DNA of 64,000 nucleotides, taken from the NCBI RefSeq assembly GCF_026041215.1, contig NZ_JAPEIQ010000030.1, forward strand, positions 186,001 to 250,000, written 5' to 3'. The number at the start of each line of letters is the position of its first letter. Within the stretch, counting starts at the first letter, position 1. A model generated the notes under the pieces. That model worked only from the letters and a program-made list of their open reading frames with translations, was not told the DNA's origin and ran no database searches. This stretch comes from Hoyosella sp. YIM 151337 (GTDB lineage Bacteria > Actinomycetota > Actinomycetes > Mycobacteriales > Mycobacteriaceae). The position numbers were made by a program, and so were the translations under genes. Positions 1-11,588 of the stretch are shown piece after piece.

Positions 1-41
1 TCAGATTGGCGGCGGAGGCGCCCCGAGCCGACCAGCTACAG

Positions 42-2099
<2,058 letters not shown>

Positions 2100-2251
2100 C
2101 TACAGAATCAGTACCGCCCCGCAAGCGGGCCGGGAGTGGCGGATGATCAATTAACTATCTTAGTCGGTCAGAGCGGAAAAGCCCTGTTCCTGTGCTGAAG
2201 CGGCGTGCTGCCAACAGCACTAACTTATGATTCAGCCGAGTTGACACGGTT

Positions 2252-2803
2252 CTAGCCGTAGGTATCGCGCGGCCCGCGGCCACGGATATGCAATTCCCCC
2301 TTACGCCAGCTAGGCGCAGCCGGAGCGAGGATCTTCAGCTTCGTGACAACTCCGTCGCCCACTGCTGCGGCAATCCGGGCCAGAATTTGCCCTTGCATAT
2401 AGCGCAATTGCGTCGCCCATGCTGTGGACTCCGCCTGGACGGTGAGAACACCGTGTTCGAGGGCACGCGGAGTGGCGTGACTCGCGATGTCTGAGCCAAC
2501 GACAGCCTCCCAGCGCCCGAGTACAGTTCCGGAGGAAACCCGCTCAGTCCAGCCCCGGCGCTTCGCGATCGAACCAGCCAACTGGCCGAAAAGTTGCGGA
2601 TCTCGTTCATCAGGTCGTGGTCCTGACCAGCTGCGGCGAGCCGAACGTCGCCGCGGGACAGGAGCCTGGGCACGGCTCGATCCACCGAACTGGGCAACCG
2701 CGCGGGTACTTCCTGAACGTGCCCTCGCATCCTCGAGGACCTTCTTGACCAGGTCAATCCCGCGCAGCTGACCCGCCTCCGGCTGCGACTCAGACTCGCT
2801 CAC
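2252..2803 (-). CDS. DUF721 family protein (DciA-like), Rv0004 homologue
   Basis: A 183-residue protein between recF and gyrB, the place occupied by Rv0004 in M. tuberculosis. The family is related to DciA, which helps load or activate the replicative helicase DnaB; a role here is inferred from family and location. The C-terminal half ([19 protein letters not shown], then [17 protein letters not shown]) is the DUF721 core. The N-terminal half is basic and low in complexity. I chose the GTG at 2803 ([10 protein letters not shown]...), which overlaps the last 14 bases of recF. The open frame continues to 2914, but that part lies inside recF and is not family-like. Confidence 0.88.
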   Translation of the reverse strand: MSESESQPEAGQLRGIDLVKKVLEDARARSGSTRAVAQFGGSSRAQAPVPRRRSARRSWSGPRPDERDPQLFGQLAGSIAKRRGWTERVSSGTVLGRWEAVVGSDIASHATPRALEHGVLTVQAESTAWATQLRYMQGQILARIAAAVGDGVVTKLKILAPAAPSWRKGELHIRGRGPRDTYG

Positions 2804-3983
2804 TACGGCTCCAATCTGAGAGTCGTGATACCCGACGCACGACGTTATCGCCAGGGTCTGACATTTCAGCACGGACACCACGGACACTGGCCGCGAGCAC
2901 GGCCGGGACATCATCTTCGACCGCTGCCGTGATCAGCACTTGCTCCGCTCCGGCAGCATGGCGCGCCAGCGCCTCACGTCGTTTGGTGTCGAGTTCCGCG
3001 AAAACGTCATCGAGAAGAAGCACTGGATCAGTACCATCCGCGCGCAGGAGGCCGAACGAGCCCAATCGGAGTGCAAGGGCAAATGACCAACTTTCACCGT
3101 GGCTCGCATACCCCTTGGCCGGCTGCTCCCCCAACCGCAATTCGAGATCATCTCGGTGCGGGCCTACCAAGCACACGCCGCGGTCGAGCTCACGGTCGCG
3201 ATTCGCGCGCAACACCGCGACAATCTTATCTGCCAACCCAGCCCGATCACCGGCCACCTGACCAAGAGCTTCGTCACCGAGGCTGCATCGATACTCGATT
3301 ATCGCTGGCCGAGATCCGGGCGCGATACCCGCATACGAATCGGTGACGAAGGGCTGAAGTTCGTGGATCAATGCCAGCCTGGCCTCCAGGAGTTCTGATC
3401 CTGTTTCAGCGAGGTGGCCGTCCCACACCTCAAGCGTGGTGAGGGCACTGGAATCTAACTTGCGACCGCGGCTGGCGCCCAGGCTTTTCAGCAACGCTGA
3501 GCGTTGTCGGAGGATCCGGTCATAGTCAGCGCGCACGGCGGCGAGCTGCGGCCGGCGGGTCACGAGAAGCTCATCGATGAATCGCCGGCGCTCCCCGGGA
3601 TCGCCCTTTACCAGACTCAAGTCCTCCGGCGCGAACAGTACCGATTGCACGATGCCCAGGATCTCCCGGGGCCGGCGCACCGGCGCCTGATTAACCTTTG
3701 CCTTGTTCGCCCGCCCGGCGTGCAGTTCGACGTCGACACGCAACTCACGGCCCGCATTCACGGCGATGCCCGTTATCCGGGCCGCGTCACATCCCTCCTG
3801 AATCAGGGGCTGATCGGTGGCGACCCGGTGCGAACCAAGCGCTGACAAATAGTGGATAGCTTCGAGCAGGTTCGTCTTACCGTGACCGTTCGGGCCGAGG
3901 AATACCGTGCATCCCGGCGTCAGGTCAAGGGTGACGTCATACCACGACCGAAAGCTGCGCAGCGCGAGATGGCGAACGAACAA
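2790..3983 (-). CDS. recF: DNA replication and repair protein RecF
   Basis: SMC-like ATPase that binds gapped DNA and helps load RecA during recombinational repair. The 397 residues are the usual length. The Walker A motif GPNGHGKTN is at 30-38, in the family context [20 protein letters not shown]. The signature and Walker B region ([13 protein letters not shown]) lies near residue 325. It sits 7 bases after dnaN and overlaps the DUF721 gene, so dnaN-recF-DUF721 is probably one transcript. Confidence 0.97.
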   Translation of the reverse strand: MFVRHLALRSFRSWYDVTLDLTPGCTVFLGPNGHGKTNLLEAIHYLSALGSHRVATDQPLIQEGCDAARITGIAVNAGRELRVDVELHAGRANKAKVNQAPVRRPREILGIVQSVLFAPEDLSLVKGDPGERRRFIDELLVTRRPQLAAVRADYDRILRQRSALLKSLGASRGRKLDSSALTTLEVWDGHLAETGSELLEARLALIHELQPFVTDSYAGIAPGSRPAIIEYRCSLGDEALGQVAGDRAGLADKIVAVLRANRDRELDRGVCLVGPHRDDLELRLGEQPAKGYASHGESWSFALALRLGSFGLLRADGTDPVLLLDDVFAELDTKRREALARHAAGAEQVLITAAVEDDVPAVLAASVRGVRAEMSDPGDNVVRRVSRLSDWSRSERV

Positions 3984-3990
3984 GAGGCTG

Positions 3991-5175
3991 TCACCCCGGC
4001 AAACGGACTGGCATCAGCAAGTACGTGTAGTCGCTCTCTACAGCTGGGTACGCACCATCAGCCTCGGCCGGTGGCTCGAAATCAGCCGGCGCCGGCTTCA
4101 GAACGGCCGGTCGACTTGGGAGTGTAAATCCCAGAACTGCCTTTTCTGTGTGGAGCGCGTTCAGCCCATCGAGCAGGTAAGCCGGATTAAAGGCAATGAC
4201 GAGCGGTGTTCCGATGAACTCGACCGGCAAGGATTCCTCAGCCTTACCCGCGTCATCACCGCCCGCAGAAAGCTGGACGCCGTCTTCAGAAAAGTCCAGC
4301 CGGACCTGGGCGCCGCGTTCAGCGAGCAGAGCCACACGCTTGATGGCGTCGACCAGCGGTGCGATCTCAACCACCGCAAGAGCGGTGTGTGATGCCGGCA
4401 GCAACTGGCGGAATTTCGGAAACTCTGCGTCAAGCAGCCGAGACGTTGTTTGACGGCCGGAGCCCAGCACTCCGATCAATCCCTCTGCGGCAAGCGTAGA
4501 GCCGGCGCCTAGTGCAAGTTGCACCTGCGAATTCCCGCTTCCGAGCGTTTTTCCGGCCTCCGAAAGTGTCTTTGCCGGCACGAGGACTGCCGTTTCAGTG
4601 CTCGCTTGTTCGGGCTGCCATGTGATAGTTCGGACCGCCAGCCGGAACCGGTCTGTCGCCGCAAGAACCACCGTGTCACCTGAGATTTCGACACGAATAC
4701 CCGTGAGCATTGGCAACGTGTCATCCCGGCCGGCAGCGACTGCAACCTGGCTGATGGACTCGGTGAAAACATCTGCGGTAAGTGAACCCGTCAGCTCCGG
4801 CACCACAGGAAGCTGCGGATAGTCTTCAACTGGCATCGTGGGCAAGCTGAACTTGGCATTCCCACAAACAATGTGAACACGCGCGCCGTCGGCATCAACA
4901 TCGACAGGCCGGGCGGGTAGCGCTTTAGTGATGTCGGCGAGGAGCCGGCCCGACACCAGGGCCCGGCCCGCACCTGCGATTTCAGCCGGAATGGTGATCT
5001 GAGCGGAAGTTTCGTAATCGAATCCGGATATCGTCAAACCGGACTCTGACGCATCGAGCAGCACACCACCCAGGACAGGCACCGCGGGCCGGCTCGGAAG
5101 GTTTCGGGCAACCCAGCTGACTGCATCAGCGAAATCGTCGCGGGCGACGCGAAACTTCAGGTTCGCAAGCTCCAT
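3991..5175 (-). CDS. dnaN: DNA polymerase III beta subunit (sliding clamp)
   Basis: Ring-shaped clamp that tethers DNA polymerase III to the template. The protein has the three-domain clamp layout, with [21 protein letters not shown] near the N-terminus, [17 protein letters not shown] in the middle and the C-terminal [11 protein letters not shown] prefer the ATG at 5175 ([10 protein letters not shown], 394 aa) because GAGAGGA lies about 12 bases upstream. A GTG at 5196 would add seven residues but has no clear ribosome binding site. It is the first gene of the dnaN-recF-DUF721 group, on the dnaA strand, downstream of oriC. Confidence 0.97.
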   Translation of the reverse strand: MELANLKFRVARDDFADAVSWVARNLPSRPAVPVLGGVLLDASESGLTISGFDYETSAQITIPAEIAGAGRALVSGRLLADITKALPARPVDVDADGARVHIVCGNAKFSLPTMPVEDYPQLPVVPELTGSLTADVFTESISQVAVAAGRDDTLPMLTGIRVEISGDTVVLAATDRFRLAVRTITWQPEQASTETAVLVPAKTLSEAGKTLGSGNSQVQLALGAGSTLAAEGLIGVLGSGRQTTSRLLDAEFPKFRQLLPASHTALAVVEIAPLVDAIKRVALLAERGAQVRLDFSEDGVQLSAGGDDAGKAEESLPVEFIGTPLVIAFNPAYLLDGLNALHTEKAVLGFTLPSRPAVLKPAPADFEPPAEADGAYPAVESDYTYLLMPVRLPG

Positions 5176-5902
5176 GGGCTCGACGTGTCCTCTCACCGCT
5201 CAAGAAGGGCCACCGCAATTGTGGTGCACTCGCAACTGCCAGGCAGCCAGCGAAAGCCGGCCGGCGCAGGCGATGCCCCACAACAGTAGAGCATCGGATC
5301 CCCACTGTAACGGGTTACCTCGTCGCTGTCCGGTGGGTGTACCGATGCTCATCGGAGTGGTCTGTAGCGCCGTCGAGGCATGCACAACGGACTCTTCCAC
5401 AGACCCTGCTTTTTATCTTTTCTCTCTTAAGAGATCAAAGCAGTAGTAGTAGGTGGTGTGGATTCTGTGGATACTCACGCAAGCGCCCAGCTAGCGCCGC
5501 ATCGCTTGCTGGGGACTAACACGTTGATGACTGGTGCACAACTCGAGCGCGGCTGTGGATTGCTGGGGAGCTTGGGGACAAAAGGCCGGCTTACACACAA
5601 GAGTTTTGAGTTATCCACACGGCTATCCACAGCCATATGCGGACAGTATCAGGCAACATTCTGGTACGAGAGTACTACTTTACGCCGGCGTGTCGCCCAG
5701 GTGTGTCGTGCTCAACGACATATCCCGAACGGGTGGGCCGCAAATACGCCGTCAGTATTGCGACGAAGTGAGGTTCTGTGTGGCTTGGAGGTGACCAGGG
5801 ATGCCGAATTAATCCACAAGGGCACGCGGTGCCGGCTTGCCGTCACTGTGAGCTGCACAAAAGGGCTTCAAAAGCGCCCGGGGCGTAGCGATAAAATGCA
5901 GA
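5176..5902. other. oriC: Chromosomal replication origin region (oriC) between dnaA and dnaN
   Basis: A 0.7-kb non-coding stretch in the canonical actinobacterial origin position. A perfect DnaA box TTATCCACA lies at 5611-5619, followed by CTATCCACA at 5623-5631. One-mismatch boxes are TGTGGATAC at 5466-5474 and TAATCCACA at 5810-5818. Weaker forms are TGTGGATTC at 5457-5465 and TGTGGATTG at 5554-5562. An AT-rich patch at about 5409-5441 could be the unwinding element. A 10-base repeat, TTGCTGGGGA, occurs at 5506-5515 and 5560-5569. No convincing ORF is present. The origin call is strong by position and boxes; the exact limits are inferred. Confidence 0.9.
5611..5631 (+). promoter_or_regulatory. 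Paired DnaA boxes in oriC
   Basis: TTATCCACA (5611-5619, perfect consensus) and CTATCCACA (5623-5631, one mismatch) point the same way, with starts 12 bases apart. This is the strongest DnaA-binding cluster visible in the origin. Confidence 0.85.
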
Positions 5903-7480
5903 TCAAATCTTCGACCGCTGCCTGATGCGAGCGGTGAGTTCTTGAACCTGTTCGTACACGCGCCGGCTGTTGGCCATATCCGCCCGGACCTTGCGGTCGG
6001 CGTGCATTACGGTTGTGTGGTCGCGCCCGAAGGCCTGGCCGATTTTGGGCAGCGACAGATCAGTCAGTTCGCGACACAGATACATGGCGATTTGCCGGGC
6101 CTGGGCGACCGAACGAGTTCGGCCGGGTCCGCAGAGTTCATCCACGCTGATACTGAGATATTCGGCGACTGTAGACATGATCGTGGCCGCGGTGATTTCA
6201 AGCGTCCGCGAATCTGGTGCAAGATCGCGCAGTACGACCTCAGCGAGATGCAGATCGATTGCCTGCCGATTAAGCGATGCGAATGCGGTCACGCGGATCA
6301 GCGCACCTTCGAGCTCCCGGATGTTGCGTTCAACCCGGCTAGCGATGAACGCGAGCACATCGTCGGGTACATCGAGGCGGTCCATCTGGGCTTTTTTGCT
6401 GAGAATAGCAATTCGCGTCTCAAGTTCAGGTGGTTGAACATCAGTGATGAGGCCCCACTCGAAGCGTGTGCGAAGCCGCTCCTCAAGCGTCGCAAGTTGC
6501 TTCGGTGGCCGGTCTGAAGAGATGAGGATCTGTTTGTTCGCGTTGTGGAGAGTATTGAAGGTGTGGAAGAACTCCTCCTGGATACCCTCTTTGTTCTCGA
6601 TGAACTGGATGTCATCGATGAGCAGGAGATCAATTTCGCGGTAGCGGCGCTTAAAAGCGACGCGACGGTCGTCACGCAAGCTATTGATGAAGTCGTTGGT
6701 GAACTCTTCGGTGGACACGTACTTCACACGCATGCCGGGAAACAACCGCTGAGCATAGTGCCCGGTCGCGTGCAGGAGATGCGTCTTTCCCAGCCCTGAC
6801 TCACCCCATATGAACAGTGGGTTGTAAGCCCGCGCGGGAGCTTCGGCGATTGCAACAGCCGCCGCATGCGCGAATCTGTTGGACGCACCGATGACGAATG
6901 TGTCGAAGGTGTATTTCGGATTGAGGCTGGATTTCGCTGACACTGTCCGCGGCGGCCGCGGCGTCTGGCTGAAGTAATTCGGCCAGCCGGCGGAGGCGCT
7001 ATCGATGGTGTCAGTATCGAACGTGTCGTTTCCAAAACCCAGCGAGGAGTCATCTGGGTTGTGTTCTGTTTGGGCACTTTCCGCAAATCCATTGCCAGCA
7101 ACAGTCTCACGGAAGTCAAAGTCTGTGTCTGGCGCCGTGAAACCGCTTCCGTCAGTTGCAGCTGCGGGCTCAGTCAACACCGGAGCTATGTCCGATGATG
7201 CTGCGATGCGCACGGCGAGTTCAACTGGTTCGCCTAGGTGCCGGCTCAGTGAATCGGTGATCGGCTCGCGCAAGCTGCTTTCGATTGCTTTTTTCGCGAA
7301 CGCTGTTGGTGCGGCGAGGAGTGCGAAGCCGTTAGAGATGTCTAGGGGCTTAACCAGTGGCAGGAGTGCTCGATCTTTCCGGCTGAGAATTCGTGCGGGA
7401 CCTTCTGTGGATGCTCCGGTGGCGAGCTCCTCAACCACCTTCATCCAGATGTCCGCGAGAGCACGTGGATCATTCTCCAC
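5903..7480 (-). CDS. dnaA: Chromosomal replication initiator protein DnaA
   Basis: AAA+ initiator that binds DnaA boxes and melts oriC. With the GTG at 7480 it has 525 residues. N-terminal domain I ([18 protein letters not shown]) is followed by an acidic linker of about 90 residues. The ATPase has Walker [10 protein letters not shown] (about 226-234) and Walker [10 protein letters not shown] (about 284-292). The domain IV helix-turn-helix carries the DnaA signature [14 protein letters not shown] near the end. The start is chosen because GGAGGGG lies seven bases upstream; an open frame continues to 7777 but its sequence is not DnaA-like. The leader holds DnaA boxes, which fits autoregulation. 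Confidence 0.98.
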   Translation of the reverse strand: MENDPRALADIWMKVVEELATGASTEGPARILSRKDRALLPLVKPLDISNGFALLAAPTAFAKKAIESSLREPITDSLSRHLGEPVELAVRIAASSDIAPVLTEPAAATDGSGFTAPDTDFDFRETVAGNGFAESAQTEHNPDDSSLGFGNDTFDTDTIDSASAGWPNYFSQTPRPPRTVSAKSSLNPKYTFDTFVIGASNRFAHAAAVAIAEAPARAYNPLFIWGESGLGKTHLLHATGHYAQRLFPGMRVKYVSTEEFTNDFINSLRDDRRVAFKRRYREIDLLLIDDIQFIENKEGIQEEFFHTFNTLHNANKQILISSDRPPKQLATLEERLRTRFEWGLITDVQPPELETRIAILSKKAQMDRLDVPDDVLAFIASRVERNIRELEGALIRVTAFASLNRQAIDLHLAEVVLRDLAPDSRTLEITAATIMSTVAEYLSISVDELCGPGRTRSVAQARQIAMYLCRELTDLSLPKIGQAFGRDHTTVMHADRKVRADMANSRRVYEQVQELTARIRQRSKI

Positions 7481-7589
7481 CGCGTAACCCCTCCGCTGCT
7501 CCGTCGACTGCCCGCGTACGTTCGTTCGTTGTCCGTCCCCCGCCGTCCTGACTGCACTGGCTTCAACGTCCGAACGACTGACCGAAACT

Positions 7590-7610
7590 GCTCCCCAAAC
7601 ATTGGGGAGC
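7590..7610. repeat. Perfect inverted repeat in the dnaA leader
   Basis: Arms GCTCCCCAA (7590-7598) and TTGGGGAGC (7602-7610) flank a 3-base loop. It lies 110-130 bases upstream of the dnaA start and next to the DnaA boxes. It could be a regulator site or a hairpin in the dnaA transcript. Confidence 0.7.
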
Positions 7611-7614
7611 CCAA

Positions 7615-7635
7615 CTGTCCACACAGTTATCCACA
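7615..7635 (+). promoter_or_regulatory. DnaA boxes upstream of dnaA
   Basis: CTGTCCACA (7615-7623), close to the mycobacterial form TTGTCCACA, and the perfect TTATCCACA (7627-7635), again with starts 12 bases apart as in oriC. They are probably used for autoregulation of dnaA and may also be part of the origin. Confidence 0.8.
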
Positions 7636-7918
7636 GGTGTGGAGAACTATAGATGAACCCCGACCCTACACGCAGCAGCTTGCTCTGCGCGCGCCTGGTT
7701 GTCGAGGTCCACGTGTGTTCAGTTTCCGGGCCCGTTGGGCAGTTGTCATCTGTTGGACCACTGGCCGCAAAGAGCATGTGATCCGAGACGCTAACAACAT
7801 CAAGCGCGCCCTTGCAACGTTTTCCAAATACTTGCTGCTCAGCCGCGATAGATTGGACAAGAGTCGCCGACCGTGCTCGACAATTGTGCTTGCCTCGGTA
7901 TGTGAGCGGATGCTCAGT

Positions 7919-7947
7919 TTGACCGGCGCTCGCGAGGTGAGTAGTCT
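7919..7947 (+). promoter_or_regulatory. Putative sigma-70-type promoter of rpmH
   Basis: TTGACC (7919-7924), a 17-base spacer and TAGTCT (7942-7947) lie 72 bases before the rpmH GTG. The -35 matches consensus in five of six positions. The -10 keeps the A at position 2 and the final T. Confidence 0.5.
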
Positions 7948-7976
7948 CGTGCAGTCACCAGACGTTACAAGACTTG

Positions 7977-7994
7977 TTGCATCGAGCGATGCAA
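7977..7994. repeat. Perfect palindrome in the rpmH leader
   Basis: TTGCATCG (7977-7984) and CGATGCAA (7987-7994) are separated by two bases. The element lies between the putative promoter and the AGGAG ribosome binding site (8006-8010), and a run of five Ts follows at 8001-8005. It could be an operator or a hairpin in the mRNA leader. Confidence 0.65.
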
Positions 7995-8018
7995 TCACGA
8001 TTTTTAGGAGTGTTGACC

Positions 8019-8162
8019 GTGGCGAAGGGCAAGCGGACGTTTCAGCCGAACAACCGGCGTCGCGCGCGTGTTCACGGCTTCCGGCTCCGGATGCGCACGC
8101 GTGCTGGCCGGGCGATTATCTCGTCACGTCGCCGCAAGGGTCGCGCTGAACTAGCGGTGTAA
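8019..8162 (+). CDS. rpmH: 50S ribosomal protein L34
   Basis: A 47-residue, very basic large-subunit ribosomal protein. The GTG start at 8019 has AGGAG eight bases upstream. The sequence carries the family core [20 protein letters not shown] and [19 protein letters not shown]. It begins the plus-strand rpmH-rnpA-yidD-yidC cluster next to dnaA, the standard bacterial arrangement. The open frame continues upstream to 7974, but that part covers the leader palindrome and is not protein-like. Confidence 0.97.
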   Translation: MAKGKRTFQPNNRRRARVHGFRLRMRTRAGRAIISSRRRKGRAELAV

Positions 8163-8180
8163 CTTCCGCGAGTAGCTCAG

Positions 8181-8546
8181 GTGTTGCCACCGGCGAACCG
8201 GCTGCGATCGCATCGTGAGTTCACAGAAACAGTTCGCCGAGGGACTAAGGTCGGCCAGCGAGATATCGTGCTATACATCTTCCGGGTCGGCGACAACCAA
8301 CTTGTGCGCACCGGGGGGCCACGATTCGGACTCATAGTGAGTAAGTCGGTCGGAAACGCAGTCGAGAGGCATCGCGTGTCGCGCGTATTGCGGCACGCGA
8401 TGAGTTGTGTTTGCCGCGATGTGGATCCGGACGTGGATGTCGTGGTACGCGCACTCCCGGGCGCGAAGAGAGCCTCGGTGCGCGAAATATCCCGGCAAGC
8501 CGAGCGCGCGTTGACGAAAGTGAACGCGCTGGCAGGTGCCCGGTGA
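8181..8546 (+). CDS. rnpA: Ribonuclease P protein component
   Basis: Protein subunit of RNase P, which trims the 5' leader of pre-tRNA. The 121 residues start at GTG 8181 with MLPPANRLRSHREFTETVRRG, typical of the family. The RNA-binding core SVGNAVERHRVSRVLRHA follows (usual form: K-x-x-x-A-V-x-R-N-R-x-K-R). It starts 18 bases after rpmH and overlaps the yidD start by three bases. The RNA partner (rnpB) is not in this window. Confidence 0.95.
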   Translation: MLPPANRLRSHREFTETVRRGTKVGQRDIVLYIFRVGDNQLVRTGGPRFGLIVSKSVGNAVERHRVSRVLRHAMSCVCRDVDPDVDVVVRALPGAKRASVREISRQAERALTKVNALAGAR

Positions 8547-8887
8547 CCACTTCTGATTGCGAACCGGCTGCAGCAACAAAACTTTTGGGCCGCATGCGCG
8601 CACTGCCCGCCCGCCTTTTGCTACGTTTGGTGCGCTTCTATCAAAAGTGGATTTCCCCTTATCGACTCCCCTCATGCCGGTTCACACCGACATGTAGTGA
8701 ATACGCGGCCGAGGCCGTGCTGCAGCATGGCGCCTTCAAAGGCGGCGCGTTAGCAGTTTTCCGGCTTGGGAAATGTGGCCCTTGGCATCCGGGTGGATGG
8801 GATCCTGTGCCGGAACGTGAGACGACCGATGGTCATGCCACTGCCCGCGATGCGGCGGCGCGTGACGAAGTGACGAGGAGTGCCTAG
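8543..8887 (+). CDS. yidD: Membrane protein insertion efficiency factor YidD
   Basis: Small membrane-associated protein thought to help YidC-dependent insertion. The family core [29 protein letters not shown] is intact, with the conserved cysteines, followed by [23 protein letters not shown]. The C-terminal tail of about 25 residues is charged and variable. I chose the GTG at 8543, which overlaps the rnpA stop (GTGA) and gives 114 residues. The ATG at 8594 is a possible shorter start. Its end overlaps the yidC start by eight bases. Confidence 0.93.
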   Translation: MTTSDCEPAAATKLLGRMRALPARLLLRLVRFYQKWISPYRLPSCRFTPTCSEYAAEAVLQHGAFKGGALAVFRLGKCGPWHPGGWDPVPERETTDGHATARDAAARDEVTRSA

Positions 8888-10001
8888 ACCAGTGCTCAAT
8901 TTCATCTACTATCCCGTATCCGGAATTCTCTGGTTCTGGCACACAGTCTTCGGCTTCATTCCAGGGCTCGGTCCGGACAACGGTATTACGTGGGCACTGT
9001 CGGTAATCTTCCTCGTCTTCACGATTCGTGCTCTGTTGTACAAGCCTTTCGTGAAGCAGGTGCGTACGACGCGGAAGATGCAGGAGCTGCAACCGCAGAT
9101 CAAAGCACTCCGTAAGAAGTACGGTAAAGATCGCCAGCGGATGGCGCTCGAGATGCAGAAACTGCAGAAAGAGCACGGTTTTAACCCGCTGCTGGGCTGT
9201 CTTCCGATGCTGGCCCAGGTCCCTGTCTTCATCGGCCTGTATCACGTGCTGATGTCATTCAATAGAACGGGCGGGTACGGCCCGGGCCGGCTCCACCTCG
9301 ATCCCGAGTTGAATGCGAATCTCGGAAACTATGTCTTTAGCGTTGACGATGTGCGGTCATTCCTTGACGCGCGGCTGTTCGGTGCCCCGCTCTCCGCGGC
9401 GATTGCGCACGGAGACGACGTATTCAGCGCGTTCGAGGCCTCGACCCTGACGGCATCCCCGCCGAGCCGTGTCGCCATCGGATTCGTCGCGGTTCCTTTG
9501 ATGATCGTCGCGTCGATTGCTACTCACCTGAACGCGAAGCACTCGGTGTCGCGACAGTCGGCTGCTGTCGCAGATCAGCCGCAGACCGCGATCATGAATC
9601 GCCTCGCGCTCTATGTATTCCCGATCGGTGTGCTGGTTGGTGGTCCATTTCTTCCTGTTGCGATTCTTCTCTACTGGGTAGCAAACAACGCGTGGACCTT
9701 GCTGCAGCAGAAGATTGTGTATAAGGCGATCGACGCTGAGGAAGAACAAAAGCGTCAAGAAGCTATCGAGCGCCGCGACAGTTACGCACCTCGCCCCGGA
9801 GCCAAACCTGGCGCTGCTGGACGTAAGGCGGCCTCCGATAACGACGGCGCGGACTCTGAATCGGAGGACGGAGCATCTGCTGTAGAAGAAGGAAGCTCCT
9901 CCCCCACTGCTGACCGCCGCAAGCCGCAAGCCGGGGCTCGACCGAACACTCCGAATCGGGCACGCAATCCTAAGGCGCGGAAGCGTAAACGCCGACGCTA
10001 A
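8880..10001 (+). CDS. yidC: Membrane protein insertase YidC (Oxa1 family)
   Basis: Inserts proteins into the cytoplasmic membrane, alone or with SecYEG. The 373 residues include an N-terminal membrane segment (about 10-30), the family region [30 protein letters not shown] (coiled hairpin, about 66-95) and [23 protein letters not shown], then two to three more membrane segments (about 197-290). The last 80 residues are hydrophilic and end in a strongly basic tail, which in such proteins binds ribosomes. The start is GTG 8880, overlapping yidD; a GTG at 8892 is an alternative. Confidence 0.96.
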   Translation: MPRPVLNFIYYPVSGILWFWHTVFGFIPGLGPDNGITWALSVIFLVFTIRALLYKPFVKQVRTTRKMQELQPQIKALRKKYGKDRQRMALEMQKLQKEHGFNPLLGCLPMLAQVPVFIGLYHVLMSFNRTGGYGPGRLHLDPELNANLGNYVFSVDDVRSFLDARLFGAPLSAAIAHGDDVFSAFEASTLTASPPSRVAIGFVAVPLMIVASIATHLNAKHSVSRQSAAVADQPQTAIMNRLALYVFPIGVLVGGPFLPVAILLYWVANNAWTLLQQKIVYKAIDAEEEQKRQEAIERRDSYAPRPGAKPGAAGRKAASDNDGADSESEDGASAVEEGSSSPTADRRKPQAGARPNTPNRARNPKARKRKRRR

Positions 10002-10095
10002 TTTTGATGCTTTCACGTGGCTTAAGCGTGGGCTGAATTTCTCAACGTAGTAGGGAGCGGAGGCGTGGACTCCGCAGAAGTCAGGAGATGGCGAC

Positions 10096-10605
10096 GTGAC
10101 TAACGCCGAATCAGCGGTCGCTGGTGGGGTCAGCGACGATCTAGAAGAACGACTGGTCGAGGAAGGCGAAATCGCCGGAGACTATCTGGAACAGTTCCTC
10201 GACATTCTTGATTACGACGGAGATATCGACCTAGACGTCGAGGGTGACAGGGCTGTTGTCGCGATTGATGGCGGCGAGGATCTGAACAAACTCGTCGGTC
10301 GTCATGGCGAAGTGCTCGATGCGCTCCAGGAACTCACACGACTTGCAGTACAGCAGTCCACAGGCGGGCGTAGTCGGTTAATGCTGGACGTGGCTGGCTG
10401 GCGCGCGCGCCGACGCAGTGATTTGGCCTCGCTAGGCGCGACCGTCGCTCGCAGGGTTCAGAACACTGGAGTTAAGGAAGCGCTCAAACCGATGACGCCA
10501 TTTGAGCGGAAGATCGTTCATGATGCGGTCGCTCAGGTGGAAGGGGTCAAGAGCGAGAGCGAGGGCGAGGAACCGAATCGTCGGGTGGTTGTACTGAAGG
10601 ACTAA
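10096..10605 (+). CDS. jag: Jag/SpoIIIJ-associated KH-R3H RNA-binding protein
   Basis: RNA-binding protein regularly found after yidC. The 169 residues contain an acidic N-terminus, a KH-like domain (about 35-90, IDGGEDLNKLVGRHGEVLDALQEL with the GRHG loop) and an R3H domain (about 110-150, with RRVQNTGVKEALKPMTPFERKIVH, where R3H usually has R-x-x-x-H). It probably binds nucleic acid and is linked to cell-wall regulation in other bacteria; no specific role can be read here. A strong hairpin follows the gene. Confidence 0.93.
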   Translation: MTNAESAVAGGVSDDLEERLVEEGEIAGDYLEQFLDILDYDGDIDLDVEGDRAVVAIDGGEDLNKLVGRHGEVLDALQELTRLAVQQSTGGRSRLMLDVAGWRARRRSDLASLGATVARRVQNTGVKEALKPMTPFERKIVHDAVAQVEGVKSESEGEEPNRRVVVLKD

Positions 10606-10631
10606 ACTTGACATCCACCTCTAGGTGAAAT

Positions 10632-10667
10632 CAACGGGGACCGGTCGAATGAGACCGGTCCCCGTTG
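10632..10667 (+). terminator. Hairpin terminator after jag
   Basis: A perfect 15-bp stem (10632-10646 with 10653-10667) and a 6-base loop, starting 26 bases after the jag stop. It is very GC-rich but lacks a long T-run. It probably ends the rpmH-jag transcript. Confidence 0.8.
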
Positions 10668-10704
10668 TCTGATATAGATCGGTTCCCGCACACCGGCCAC
10701 AATT

Positions 10705-10716
10705 CGTCACGTGACG
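10705..10716. repeat. 12-bp palindrome CGTCACGTGACG
   Basis: A perfect palindrome in the jag-rsmG gap sharing the TCACGTGA core with parS but not the GTTTC/GAAAC flanks. The same 12 bases occur at 17581-17592 inside the TetR gene, and GTCACGTGAC at 33498-33507 upstream of the symporter gene. Confidence 0.5.
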
Positions 10717-10899
10717 GCAGATCGCTCCGCTTCTTGTGGCCCGCAGGCTATATTGCTGATCGAAAGGTGATCCGGACGTCGAAGGCCGGTGCCAGGCTGT
10801 GGCGGCTTTGCGCGGTGCGTCTCGCACGGCACTTGCTCGTCACATACACTGGGTTCGAACTACACAGTTGTAGTTCCCGTCCCATTAACCCGACACTGG

Positions 10900-11583
10900 A
10901 TGTTTCACGTGAAACCAATCCCCGAACAGCTCCAGGCTGCTGTGGCCACGATCTTCGGCGAACGAACAGCTCTTGCTGTCAAATACCATGATTTTCTCGC
11001 AACAGAAGGTGTCGTACGCGGAGTAATCGGCCCACGTGAGGTTGATCGGTTGTGGGACCGCCACCTGTTGAATAGTGCGGCGATCGGTGAGTTGATACCT
11101 GAAGACAGCGTGACCATAGACATCGGTAGCGGTGGCGGCCTGCCTGGCATCCCGCTCGCGATTGCGCGTCCAGACCTGAAGGTCAACCTTGTCGAGCCGA
11201 TGCTACGCCGAACCCAGTTTTTGCTGGATTTCTTGGAAGAAACTGAGTTAGACATCGTCGTGGTTCGCGGCCGGGCGGAACAGAAGGAGGTTGTCACCGA
11301 GGTTGGCGGCGCCGACGTGGTGACGTCCCGAGCAGTAGCACCCCTCCTCCAGCTTATGAAATGGTCGTTGCCGCTACTCCATGATGAGGGCACCGCTCTC
11401 GCGATCAAGGGTGAGAGCGCCGGTGACGAGGTGGCTCGTGACATGCGCGGTCTGAAAGCACTTGGTGCGGATGACGTCGATGTCGTGCGCTGCGGAGAAC
11501 ATGTCCTCGAAGTTCCCACAACAGTGGTTCGCGTCAAGAAGTCCGGACACCGTAAGCGTCCATCACGTCGGAAGGGAAAGTAG
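10900..11583 (+). CDS. rsmG: 16S rRNA (guanine-N7) methyltransferase RsmG
   Basis: SAM-dependent methyltransferase that modifies a guanine in the 530 loop of 16S rRNA. With the ATG at 10900 it has 227 residues. The SAM-binding motif DIGSGGGLPGIPLAI (about 73-87) and the family segments DRLWDRHLLNS and TSRAVAPL are present. The N-terminus MFHVKP is encoded by a parS site that overlaps the start codon. The open frame extends to 10789 but that part is not family-like. The C-terminus is strongly basic. Confidence 0.96.
   Translation: MFHVKPIPEQLQAAVATIFGERTALAVKYHDFLATEGVVRGVIGPREVDRLWDRHLLNSAAIGELIPEDSVTIDIGSGGGLPGIPLAIARPDLKVNLVEPMLRRTQFLLDFLEETELDIVVVRGRAEQKEVVTEVGGADVVTSRAVAPLLQLMKWSLPLLHDEGTALAIKGESAGDEVARDMRGLKALGADDVDVVRCGEHVLEVPTTVVRVKKSGHRKRPSRRKGK
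10901..10916. promoter_or_regulatory. parS site 1
   Basis: TGTTTCACGTGAAACC matches the ParB-binding consensus TGTTTCACGTGAAACA in 15 of 16 positions. It overlaps the rsmG ATG. Confidence 0.92.
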
Positions 11584-11588
11584 TCAGT

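Larger units (their letters stand above)
7481..8018. promoter_or_regulatory. dnaA-rpmH divergent intergenic region
   Basis: A 538-base non-coding stretch. It carries two DnaA boxes (7615-7635), a perfect inverted repeat (7590-7610), a sigma-70-like promoter for rpmH (7919-7947) and an 8-bp palindrome (7977-7994) just before the rpmH ribosome binding site. I see no credible ORF. The dnaA promoter should lie between about 7500 and 7700 on the minus strand but could not be pinned down. Confidence 0.8.

Noticed and set aside
7481-7777. N-terminal extension of DnaA
   Set aside because: The frame is open to 7777, but the added sequence is not DnaA-like, covers the DnaA boxes, and the GTG at 7480 has a strong ribosome binding site.
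10840-10870. tRNA-like T-loop sequence GGTTCGAAC before rsmG
   Set aside because: No matching acceptor stem, anticodon arm or CCA context could be found around it.
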